Below are positions 34,176-43,088 of a DNA stretch of 64,000 nucleotides, in pieces. The stretch is from positions 1 through 64,000 of the forward strand of contig NRSV01000091.1 of assembly GCA_002286855.1 (NCBI GenBank), in the 5' to 3' direction. This stretch comes from Bipolaris cookei (Eukaryota > Ascomycota > Dothideomycetes > Pleosporales > Pleosporaceae). Every line of letters starts with the position of its first letter. Position 1 is the first letter of the stretch. The notes beneath the pieces are model-generated. The model worked only from the letters and a program-made list of their open reading frames with translations. It was not told the origin of the DNA and ran no database searches. The translations under genes and the position numbers were made by a program.

Positions 34176-35320
34176 CTACTTGACAAATGAAGCTTTTCGC
34201 AGTGCAGCGCTCTGTACTTCCCAGATAGGCTGTCCCAACTCTAACAACTCTGTACCAAATTCTGACAAGACTTGACCTACAATACCGTAGAATCTGGCCT
34301 GGTTATCCCTATACTCTGTATCACTTCCAAACGTTGCTATGTACCACTCCTCTTTCCAAGTTGTTACAGACGCTTGGAATAATGGGCTCTGCGTTTGGAT
34401 TTGCTCAGCAACTACGTAGAACGAGGACCTGATTGCATGCTTTCTTTGCGGTTTGAACAGCTGCAATGACGAAAACTTTCTCAAGGTATACAGTAACAAG
34501 ACTGTATCCCAAGCTTCGAGCTTATGTAGCAAAATCACAATTTTGCCGCTTTGCTTGACACGCTGAAGCGCCAGTACAAGTTGACTTGTTAGTAGCCGCC
34601 ATGCCTCCCGTTTCTCGCGATACTCCGCTCTAGAATGCGTTCGCAGAACCTGGCCGTCGCAGAAGACCAGCTCAAAAGCTTCACCATAAAAAGGACGGTC
34701 GAACACAAAGTTGGTAGCGTCAGGATGTTCCGCCGGGATATTGGTAACGTCCATTTCGGCCGCCAGCATTGTGATATCGAGGAAGCGGACTCGTATCCTT
34801 GGATCACTTTGCCAGTTAAGAAGTATCATCTCATGGCCACCCCGGGATACGGGAAGACTGATTCCGCATACCCTGGCATAGCAGTTTCTTTTGAAGACAG
34901 AGGCTGTGAAGCCGCCAGGCGCCATGCAAAGATCAAGGATGGCGGGGTTTGTGGTAAACGGTGATGTTAATGACAGAGCTGAAGTCACCTCGTGAAGCTC
35001 GTCGCCAATCTGGCACATCATGTTGTAGAATATGCGTTTTCCAGATTTATCTGCATTATCTGCTCGATGACGTTGTACTTTAAAATGATCATCTCCTTGG
35101 GGATTCTCCCATCCCTAGTCGTGCGGTTAGGGCGATAGACAAACAATCCTTTAAGAAAACGTACCCTGCGCCGAAGATTCGTGAGCTCCCTAAATATGGC
35201 TGCATGCTTGATGCAGTAGTCTTTGATAGCTGCGTCAGGGCAAGGGGTTGATGGCTCGATCGATAATATTTTGTGATTCAAACTATTAGAAACCTCACGT
35301 TGTAGCTGACTGCTAAACAT
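34176..35320 (-). CDS. FtsJ/RrmJ-like SAM-dependent RNA methyltransferase
   Basis: Exons 35320-35165 and 35114-34176, joined by a 50 bp intron (GTACGT...GACTAG), phase 0, 364 residues. The join creates LRRRGWENPQGDDHFKVQRH and leads into KRIFYNMMCQIGDELHEVT. The SAM-binding motif I is ILDLCMAPGGFTASVF. Motif IV-like FELVFCDGQ supplies the Asp, then GKIVILLHKLEAWD supplies the Lys, and IRSSFYVVAEQ holds the usual SSFY/E strand, consistent with the K-D-K-E catalytic set of 2'-O-methyltransferases. Related enzymes methylate rRNA, tRNA or mRNA caps. Fungal paralogues with this N-terminal extension are uncharacterised. A cap- or RNA-marking role in self/non-self discrimination is possible from the neighbours only. 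Intact. Confidence 0.82.
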
Positions 35321-36442
35321 CGCTTCTCTGAAGATTGTTTAGTAACGTTCAGCCCGAGAGTATGGAGGTCGCAGACATCTTTGGCAATGGGGGTTTAACA
35401 TGACACGCCTTTGATCGCCGTTTTCTCTCAATAACTCACTTGCAGTTTGCATGATCATTCGAAAGAAAACCAGCGCTTAGGTCTGACATGTGTTACTGTA
35501 CTATTGGAGGTCCAGAAAACCGTAGTTACACAACAGCATTTCACATGCATGCATGGCGTGATCATCGCCAATGTAATACTCACGTGATTCGTGAACATTG
35601 GTGACGCCAAGATGCAAACTGGAATACATCAAATTAGTACGTAGATTTTCGGCTTATCTTGCAGTAGCGATGTGACAATAGATGCATGATACATACATAT
35701 CTTTGTCATTTCTTTATACTGTCACTCAGGGCCGGTAAATGGAGAGACGCAACCATAACATGCTGTACGCCACATGCAAAATGTTCACATCACATGAATC
35801 ATATCTTAGAATTACAACCGTTCCATGCCAAATAAAAGCTTCTGATCGTCGCCGGGGCTTCTCTTTGAGTGCAGGTCGCACCAGGATATATTTCACAAAA
35901 ATAATAATTGTTTTATTTGAGGAAAGGTCATTTTATCAAATTCTTGGAAGAACCTAATGGCGACTTCAAAAAGATTGTTATCTAAGATTGGTGCGTTTAG
36001 CGTAACAAACTCCATATTTAGTGTGCATAAAACTTTCTGTGATGTTAGCCATTTCCTCAACCTTCCGACCAATGATCGACCATTCACACTTTGCAACAGC
36101 AGCTGTATATAAAAAGTTAAAAGCCGTGATAAGTTTTGCCGAATATCCGTTTTCATCGATAGCTGAATTCATTCAGTACATGCAATTGAGAGACGATGTT
36201 GAGGTCTCAATATACGCGGGAGCAGCGACCTCCGAATTAAGTCGGCGCTGAACGGAATACTATACCGAACGGACTTGCACTAGTCCTTTGACTCTGGCGC
36301 ATGGGTACTAGAAATAGTTGACGATATGATCAAATAGATCTGGCACTTCAAACAAACAACAAGCGCACAATCCAGCTGAAAAAGACACTATAATATGACT
36401 CTATGAGATGTTGCCATAGTTGATCTTGTAATGTACATGAGT
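35321..36442. other. 1.1 kb gap, no confident gene
   Basis: Minus-strand frames at 35893-36172 (for instance NGYSAKLITAFNFLYTAAVA) vaguely recall the end of a BTB domain but are too weak to call. AT-rich. Confidence 0.4.
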
Positions 36443-37123
36443 TCAAAATGAAACAAGCTCCAAACACGGGTTGCTCTTATCTGCCTCCAACAGACAGCTT
36501 ACCAGTGCTACCCGCTCCCCCAAGTCTTTGATAGTATTGGGTAGGACGCTGTACGAGATTTCGTAATCCCTAAGCATAACGAAGAACGCTTCATTCAATG
36601 CCTTCCACTCTGCTGTATCTTGATAGGCCAACCTGACCTTGTCTGCGCTTAGCCAATCTGTATTACCAGCCTCGCAAACTATCACTGTGGCCTGTTGCAT
36701 TCTCAACCTTGACTTTGCCCACTCCTTTGTGCTCGCTAGTGCTTTGAAGGCATCGGCTCCCGTATATTCTTTCGCATATGCTAGCGTATCTAGCGCTGAT
36801 CGATCTGCAAAGAACCACCGATCCTTCAGTTGTTCTTCGGTTTGGTTCTGCCTTAGTAGAATGTGCGTCTGTAACTGAAGGCCTCGAACGCTATCATATA
36901 GGTCTCTTGCTTGAAACCCCTTCTCATGCATTACAACTCGAACGACTTCTTCGATGAAAAACGGCTGTTCGATACCGTGAGATGCTGGATCGCGGTCGGA
37001 GTAGAATGCCCTCAATGCGTTGAGAAGGGTTGTCTTCCCACTACACTGAGGTCCTATCAAGTAGAGATTCGATCGTTTTGGAGGCTCGCTTCTATTAGTG
37101 AGGGTTCCGAAACTCGTAGACAT
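36443..37123 (-). CDS. AAA/NadR-like P-loop NTPase
   Basis: A 226-residue intronless protein. The P-loop is YLIGPQCSGKTTLLNAL at about 22-38; RWFFADRSALDTLAYAKEY at about 106-124 carries the acidic residue after the second strand. The arrangement fits the small single-domain NTPases of the AAA_28/NadR/Ttd14 type, which bind ATP or GTP and often resemble nucleotide or nicotinamide-riboside kinases. There is no membrane segment. It is transcribed in the same direction as viperin, 193 bp downstream of its stop codon. Its position suggests a nucleotide kinase or switch working with viperin; the substrate is not known. Intact. Confidence 0.78.
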   Translation of the reverse strand: MSTSFGTLTNRSEPPKRSNLYLIGPQCSGKTTLLNALRAFYSDRDPASHGIEQPFFIEEVVRVVMHEKGFQARDLYDSVRGLQLQTHILLRQNQTEEQLKDRWFFADRSALDTLAYAKEYTGADAFKALASTKEWAKSRLRMQQATVIVCEAGNTDWLSADKVRLAYQDTAEWKALNEAFFVMLRDYEISYSVLPNTIKDLGERVALVSCLLEADKSNPCLELVSF

Positions 37124-37316
37124 CGTGATGACAGTATTCTAGCAGAGTGGAATCATTAGCTCAGATTCGCCATTTTATAAAATTCAATCTGCGTAAGAAG
37201 CTATAGTATTGATAGTAAGTTTACGTAATTGGCTTATTTAGAAGTGTATGACGTACTGCGCGTCTCGCAGTATCACCCGACCTCCATTCTACCGGCCACT
37301 TGTTGGTCGCACGATC

Positions 37317-38279
37317 TTACCACTGTAGGTCTTGTTTATCTAGCCCACATGTACCAGCTGACCTAGCCCAGTCGTATACTCCTCCACGGTCCCTGAAAGC
37401 CTTCTCATCCCAGTATACGCTTTGAAGTGCCTTTTCGACCCCAATGTCAAGGATTGATTCAGATGGCTGACCCCCGTCGCGGTCTAGAAATCTCAAGTAC
37501 TCGTCGAGAATCAAATACGACTTGGCCATCATTTGGTTGGACTCTGGAACGAGTGATGTCTGGTTCGCATGTCGCCTGCAAAAGCTGTCGTATTCTTCAT
37601 CGGTGATAGTAAACTTGCGGGCGTCTCGAAGTGTCTTCTCAGTGTCGTTTTCCCCTGCGACAATCAAGACTTGGAAACACTTCCATCGAAAAGGCCGAAG
37701 CCGATCAATGTGCTTGTTCATATCTTCATTCCAATTGAGTCGACATACCACAGTGTTGATCTTGAACTTGATGCCGTACTCCTTGCACCAGGAAGCAATC
37801 CTGTATAGCTGCGAGATCTGGTCGCCGGATCCACGGCCGATCTGAACGTTGGTAGACTCGTTGAACGAATCACATGAGACCGCCAATATGTCGATTTTGG
37901 AACCGCACTGCCGAAAGAAGCTTTCCTTGACAAGACTTCCATTTGTGACAATAGAAACCGACTCGAGTCGTAATTCGTCTTTGCAGAAGACCACCATCTC
38001 TGCCAGGAACTTCGGATAAAGGAACGGCTCCCCGCCAGCAAAGTTCAGCTTTCGCATGCCTGATTCCTTGAGCAATAAAAGCCCTTTCTTTGCGCGATCG
38101 GAACTTTCCATAAAAGAGGAGGTGGCAGTGTGAAAGCAGAATCCACACGTTTTGTTGCAGCGCCTCGTAAAGTGATAGTTGACAGCTATAGGGCATACGG
38201 CGCGATGACTGTTGTAACGCAGATACATGGATATGATACCAAGTAGCAGAAGTCCAAAGTAGATTGAGACGGAGTCCAT
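37317..38279 (-). CDS. viperin-like radical-SAM enzyme (3'-deoxy-3',4'-didehydronucleotide synthase family)
   Basis: A 320-residue intronless protein strongly like vertebrate viperin (RSAD2). Residues 6-20 are hydrophobic, like the ER/lipid-droplet anchor. The radical-SAM cluster motif is CNKTCGFCFH, with C41, C45 and C48 in CxxxCxxC. GGEPF at 82-86 binds SAM. Family stretches VSIVTNGSLVKES, ILAVSCDSFNE, VQIGRGSG, KFKINTVVCRLNWNEDM, RWKCFQ and LVPESNQMM-KSYLILDEYLRF match viperin in order. The C-terminus ends in the family's aromatic Trp (LQW). Viperins convert CTP (or another NTP) to the ddh form, a chain terminator for viral RNA polymerases. All key residues are present. It starts 209 bp from the divergent kinase gene, so the two likely share a promoter. 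Substrate (CTP against UTP or GTP) cannot be told from sequence alone. Confidence 0.95.
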   Translation of the reverse strand: MDSVSIYFGLLLLGIISMYLRYNSHRAVCPIAVNYHFTRRCNKTCGFCFHTATSSFMESSDRAKKGLLLLKESGMRKLNFAGGEPFLYPKFLAEMVVFCKDELRLESVSIVTNGSLVKESFFRQCGSKIDILAVSCDSFNESTNVQIGRGSGDQISQLYRIASWCKEYGIKFKINTVVCRLNWNEDMNKHIDRLRPFRWKCFQVLIVAGENDTEKTLRDARKFTITDEEYDSFCRRHANQTSLVPESNQMMAKSYLILDEYLRFLDRDGGQPSESILDIGVEKALQSVYWDEKAFRDRGGVYDWARSAGTCGLDKQDLQW

Positions 38280-38488
38280 TGTCGGAGCGTGAACGAAGAA
38301 CTAAAACGGAGGAAGTAGGTGGAATGCTGAAGATGTTAACTTGCTGCCAGAGAATGCAATGATGCCAATCGATGCTATTTAGCGATGACGTGGGTACAAC
38401 CCCGCTTTTGAGAGGCATAAATGGAGGGCTGTGAACTCTCGTCGCTACACAGGGCTATCTCACCAGGCTGATATCCCTAGACATTGCC
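38280..38488. promoter_or_regulatory. shared divergent promoter of viperin and kinase genes
   Basis: The 209 bp between the viperin start codon (minus) and the kinase start codon (plus) must hold both promoters. The right half contains a CT-rich leader region before the kinase ATG. No factor site was identified. Such a short divergent spacer suggests joint regulation. Confidence 0.6.
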
Positions 38489-39273
38489 ATGGAGGCTACT
38501 GAAACAACTATCGTATTCGTCATTGGTAAGTGTGTGAGATTCTAAGTACACGACTAAGGTTTACAGGAGCTCCTGGTTCTGGCAAAGGCACGCTGTGCCG
38601 AAGACTTTCTGACGAACATGGATTCTGTCACTTGTCTATTGGAGATACGTTGAGGAGACTTGTCTCGAACTCGATGACGGACCTAGTTACGGCATCTCAG
38701 ATACAAAGAGGCGAGCTCGTTTCCACAGAGGTGTTGGTCAGTATTCTCCAAGATAGCGTCAAAGACAGTGTATACAGCGGCCGTCACGTGATCCTGATAG
38801 ATGGTTTGCCGAGGCAGTTAGATCAGGCTATGCCTGTGGAAGAGAAAGTTAGTGTGCCCAACTTCTGATGCTCTCCCTCAGCATACTTACTTGGAAAGAT
38901 TGGCTCACCAGCATTGGTCCTGTTCTTCAACTCTCGAGAAGAGGTCGCCAGAAATCGCTTTCTCACGCGAAAACTACCTGGAAGAGAGGCAGATGATGCA
39001 GTCGTCTTCCAGAAGAGATACGATGAGTTCACCGCGGAGAACTCTAAGATTATAAAGATGTACCAGGAACGAAACCTTCTAATTGAGGTAAAGTTTATCG
39101 TGCAGTCCTTATTAATGCTAAGCGGCGGTCAGGTTGATACCAACGGAGAGACGGATATCTCATACACATCCCTATCGAACAGTCTACATGATACCGATTT
39201 GGCACAATTTCTCATAAAGACGACAGTGGGTGTATATCAAATCGATACTGGAAAGATACAATGTATGGAATAG
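38489..39273 (+). CDS. UMP/CMP-kinase-like nucleoside monophosphate kinase
   Basis: Four exons, 38489-38525, 38567-38847, 38899-39087 and 39133-39273 (215 residues; the last 45 bp intron is in frame without stops, so a retained form is possible). Adenylate-kinase fold: P-loop VIGAPGSGKGTLC across the first join, NMP-binding SIGDTLRRLV, VILIDGLPRQLDQA with the Walker-B Asp, SPALVLFFNSREEVARNRFL, then a short LID with Arg (RKLPGREADD). The length and short LID fit UMP/CMP kinase. The C-terminal extension of about 30 residues is extra. It would phosphorylate CMP/UMP, feeding the NTP pool for viperin or maintaining its product. In vertebrates RSAD2 adjoins CMPK2, another kinase of this pathway. 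Head to head with viperin. Intact. Confidence 0.87.
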
Positions 39274-39433
39274 GAGGCATGTTTGGTGGTCACGTGACAC
39301 CTACCAAGAGTTTCCTTTCCATGCAGCTAGGACCGGTTTTCTCAAAAATCAATACCACTAAGTTACCCAGCATTTCATCTACGCTTCAAGTTCTCCTTTT
39401 TGAATATTGCAGCCATAGATTCTAGCGTTTTCC

Positions 39434-40072
39434 ATGTTTCGAAAAGCCATATCTCAACCCTTTCTTCTGGAGGTGGAGCGCAAGTTTTGCGGGCTCGCAG
39501 TCCCAGATCTCATCCTTCACGTCGGGAACCCACCATTCCAAAGCATCCAGTCACACGGCCAGCGCATTTTCAAAGACACTTACTTCGACCGAGCTGGACT
39601 CCTCACCGCAGCAGGTGTGTGGGTCAGGCTACGCGACGGGCAATGGGAGGCCAAAGTGAAAAAGGGTGGCAACTTCCAAAACTCAAGGTTCGAGGAGCTG
39701 ACTGACCCTCGCGAAATTGGGGTGCAGGTACGCACCATTACGGGACGAGTATGCAGCGAGCGCGAGTTTTACGGTCTCGATCGCATTGCGACCATGTGCA
39801 CGACAAGAAGAACGTGGCTGGCGGACGAGAGGTTCTCGATCGTGCTAGACGCGATGGACTTTGGGCACGAGGTCGGCGAGGTCGAGCTGCAGTCGGAAGT
39901 GCATCTCGCTCATACGGGCCAAGAGCTGGAGGACCACAAGCAGAGGGTAATGCAGCAGATGGACGAAGAGATTGTAGCTTTCATGGAACGTTATCGGTGG
40001 GCGTTTGCTGCTGGTGAGCCAATAGGAAAGCTGACAGCATACTTTGAACGCCAGGCCGAAGGCAGGCTGTAG
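39434..40072 (+). CDS. CYTH-domain phosphatase, thiamine-triphosphatase-like
   Basis: A 212-residue intronless protein. The CYTH/tripolyphosphate-tunnel signature LEVERKF (ExExK) is at residues 12-18. The following strands carry basic and acidic residues expected in the tunnel (DTYFDRAGLL; WVRLRDGQWEAKVK; SERFSIVLDAMDFGHEVGEV; LQSEVHL), ending in a helix pair. CYTH enzymes hydrolyse thiamine triphosphate or inorganic triphosphate, and some act on nucleoside triphosphates. Its length fits the ThTPase type. It lies 160 bp after the kinase gene on the same strand. A housekeeping thiamine role or a triphosphatase acting on the modified nucleotide are both possible. The 3' 580 bp are duplicated inverted at 18190-18770. 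Confidence 0.85.
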   Translation: MFRKAISQPFLLEVERKFCGLAVPDLILHVGNPPFQSIQSHGQRIFKDTYFDRAGLLTAAGVWVRLRDGQWEAKVKKGGNFQNSRFEELTDPREIGVQVRTITGRVCSEREFYGLDRIATMCTTRRTWLADERFSIVLDAMDFGHEVGEVELQSEVHLAHTGQELEDHKQRVMQQMDEEIVAFMERYRWAFAAGEPIGKLTAYFERQAEGRL

Positions 40073-40190
40073 ATATGAAGCAAGGCTGCATATTGAGTGA
40101 CTGTTGATGCGCTAAGCTGTATTCGGTTATTTGCGAACATGACGTGTCGCAACACACGCTTTGCGTTAGCGTTGCAGGGTCTTTTTGTAG
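39609..40190 (+). repeat. source copy of the inverted CYTH duplication
   Basis: It matches the reverse complement of 18190-18770. It includes the last 151 codons of the CYTH gene and the 3' flank to about 40190, where similarity ends at GCAGGGTCTTTTTG here against GCAGGGCCTTTCTG there. Confidence 0.9.
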
Positions 40191-40585
40191 ATGCAAAGAG
40201 ACTGGCCGTAGCTCGCGTACATATGTACATGCAAGGATGAGATTTTAGATACTAGTTAGTTGGCTAAGCAGTGAGTTTCTTATTTTCCACTGTTCGAACT
40301 TTGCATATTGCTATACATTGCAACGGCTGGTGCCAATCTTCTCACTGCGCTGTGCTCTAGTTTCTTTTATATCCTGCTCAAACATGCACTCCACTAGAGT
40401 TTACATCAACTAACAGCGTGTATCTGTTGTCGTATTTGTTGTGATTTCGTTTGTGAGGTTGTGGAATTCAACAGAGGTCATAATTTAACTCGACAAAAGA
40501 CTCTCCGTCATGCATCTGCTTTGATTAAAGCATTGTAAACTCTGGGCTACTGAATCTAGGGGCTAGGTGTGTAACTTCTATATAG
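40191..40585. other. convergent intergenic region
   Basis: Spacer between the ends of the CYTH gene (plus) and the dynamin gene (minus). Nothing else seen. Confidence 0.4.
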
Positions 40586-43088
40586 CTATCGCTTCAGTCC
40601 TCCCATCGCTTCTCTGAACGTTTCTAACCCTTTCTCCAGCATACTCTTCCTAGACTCCAGATGAAGACGCTGCTGCGTGATCTCAGGAGGCTCAGCAGCA
40701 ACGAATTCCACCTCTTTCTCTGTCATCTGTGTCACAACCAGAGGGGAAAGGATGATATCAGGGAGGGGTGCAACCAGGTGGCGCTCAATGACAGCCTTGG
40801 TGATGGCGTTGACAAAGTACTTGATCTCGTCTTTGTAGAACGCACGCTCAGTATCGAGGGCTTCCTGGCTTGAGAAGACGTCCATGTCCAGCTCTATCGC
40901 TTTGTTCATGGCCTCTGTGAGCTTACCAGGGTCAACATGCTTACATAATTTGCCGTCGAGATTGTAAATATTGACTTCTGAGGCTTCTGTGGCTTTCTTC
41001 ATGATCTCCTGGTGCTTGCATTGACGCATCTTCTGTACAGTGGTGGTGAAGTAGTGGTTATAAGTAGCTGGATGGCGAGCTTTGTCCACGAGAATCTTGT
41101 GCAGTTCTGCTTTCGCGTCAGAAAGGGCTTGAGCTAAAGCACCATCTACGTAGAGGGTAGTAAGCCTGTCTTTGAACTCGGATGGAGCGGCATTCTGGAG
41201 AACAGCATCGATGAATTCCTTGCAAGCACTCGCAATTGTGCTAACATGCTGAGAGGCGATCTGCTCCCATGGTTGGGACTGCTCCCAGAAAAGCTGTGAT
41301 ATCAGCATTGGCTGAAACGTTCCAGGAAGCTCATGGCCACGGGAACGCTCTAGGGTCTTCTTGACCCATTCGGTGGCTTCTCCGCGTGTGAGTTTTTTGG
41401 GCTTAGGAAGGAGCATGAGCTCCGGGCGTTCCTCGATATCATCAAGCTCTTTCTGTGCTCTTATATCCTCTTCAATTTCTTGGTCTTCGTCACCGGGACC
41501 GACTCCAAATGCGTATTTGTGACCCCTTAAGCGCATATTATTGGCGAAATTGATGTTGAGATGTTGAGTCACGGCTCGAAAGCGACGGATGTTCTCAGGC
41601 GCATCAACAGCTGCGTCCATATTGATTCGACCAAAAAACGACGATTCGTAGTAGCCCTTGGTAGCAGAATTCAGGATATCGCTGATGCGCATGCTGATCT
41701 TCATCAGAACCATACGCTGCTCATGACTAGTGTTGCGACTGTCGCCTAATTTTTCAATCTCTGCAATAGTACCTTGAAGCTTGCTGACCATTTCATCCTT
41801 CAAAGAAGGGAGCTCCTTGATCAGATGATGGAGTAGCACCTTACTAAGACGCTCGCGCAAAGAGCCAATGCCAACGCACTCACGAGGCAGATCAGCATAA
41901 CGACCCTTGCTAAAGAACAAGTCCTCGTCTGCATGGCGTTCCTCAAAGGAGAACTTCATCTGATTATCACCACGGTTCTTGAGCATGTGCCAACCCCGCT
42001 CTAAGTAAATGTCCTTGTTCTGAGCCAACTCGATCCAGGTTAGCTCGTTGTCGGTGCCTTCACGGAGGAAGTCAGGCTTGGTGATGATGCCAAGGGTACG
42101 ACGACCCTGCTCATCGATCTTGCGGCAGTGGTCGAGGATGATTTGATTAGCGTAATCATTCTTTGCGCTAACCACTGCCAGAATAATGGTACGAGGATTT
42201 CTCATGTACTCCTTAACCAGATTGAGGATCAGCTCTTTGTCGGTCTCGGTTTGTGCTTTGTTGGTAGCATGGATGAGACCTGGAAGATCGACAAGAGTTC
42301 TAGCCATTTTCTTTTAGTAAACCTCTAGCATATCGCATGAATGACATACAATTGAGGCCTGGCTGGACCAGTGATCTCAACCGATAGCACATCGCGAGAG
42401 AACGCCCTTGAATTGATACCACCTACTACTCCCAAACCCATCGCTTGTGTTGCCTCTTCGATCACATCTGGGAGCTGACTGAAATCTTTCATGGCCTTGC
42501 TGAATGACTTGAGCTTGACTTGCTCCGACTTTGGGCGAAGCTTGTCTGGAGTGATCGTGATCGTGCTGGTCGACGACGCAGAACGACGCAGGATGATCTA
42601 AAGCTTGTTAGCATGATCCCTGGGGTAATTGCGATGTTACCCACTTCAGTTGCGAATCTAGTGCACAGGTTTTCCTTGCGAGGAAACGGAATCTCAGTGA
42701 TAGCCTCAAGTACAGAGCTTTTACCGGATGACTGGTCGCCGCAGACTACAAGCTGGGGTAGTTCCACAATGCTACTGAGACCTGTACGTCGCAGCTTGTC
42801 TACGATATCCATAACTTTCCGCTGATCCGCAGACTGTAAAGCGTGCAGAGAGCTTGTAGTGACAGAATCCGGGTCGATAGGCACCGGCGTGATTGGCGTA
42901 TCGACGCCTTCATATTCAGAATCGCTAGACATACCACTTGCCATGTTGGTAGGCGAAATCCTTATGGAGGTGGAGCAGATAACACTAGGTTGTTGAAGTG
43001 ACCTGGAAACGATAGTAGAACGAGTAGCAGGGTTAACCAGATATGAATGCAAAGGGTTTGCTGTTGTGAAGCCGGAAGAAACAGACAA
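40586..43088 (-). CDS. dynamin-like large GTPase (Mx/Vps1-type), complete
   Basis: Three exons, 43088-42645, 42597-42350 and 42299-40586 (801 residues, phases agree). The GTPase motifs are G1 GDQSSGKSS at about 117-125; G2 in CTRFATE joined across the first intron to IILRRSAS; G3 TLVDLPGL, whose Thr is restored by the second intron; and G4 TKPD. The bundle element (SLRERLSKVLL), stalk (LPGTFQPMLISQLFWEQSQP; HPATYNHYF) and GTPase-effector region (YFVNAITKAVIERHLVAPLP) follow. There is no PH domain or Pro-rich tail, as in Mx and fungal dynamin-like proteins. It would self-assemble on membranes or ribonucleoprotein and use GTP. It probably derives from a separate lineage to Vps1/Dnm1 as a fungal accessory dynamin. 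It is the full-length relative of the headless gene at 15943-18059. Intact. Confidence 0.9.

Noticed and set aside
35893..36172. A further BTB gene
   Set aside because: Only a weak resemblance to a BTB end (FNFLYTAAVA), with stops and no second motif.
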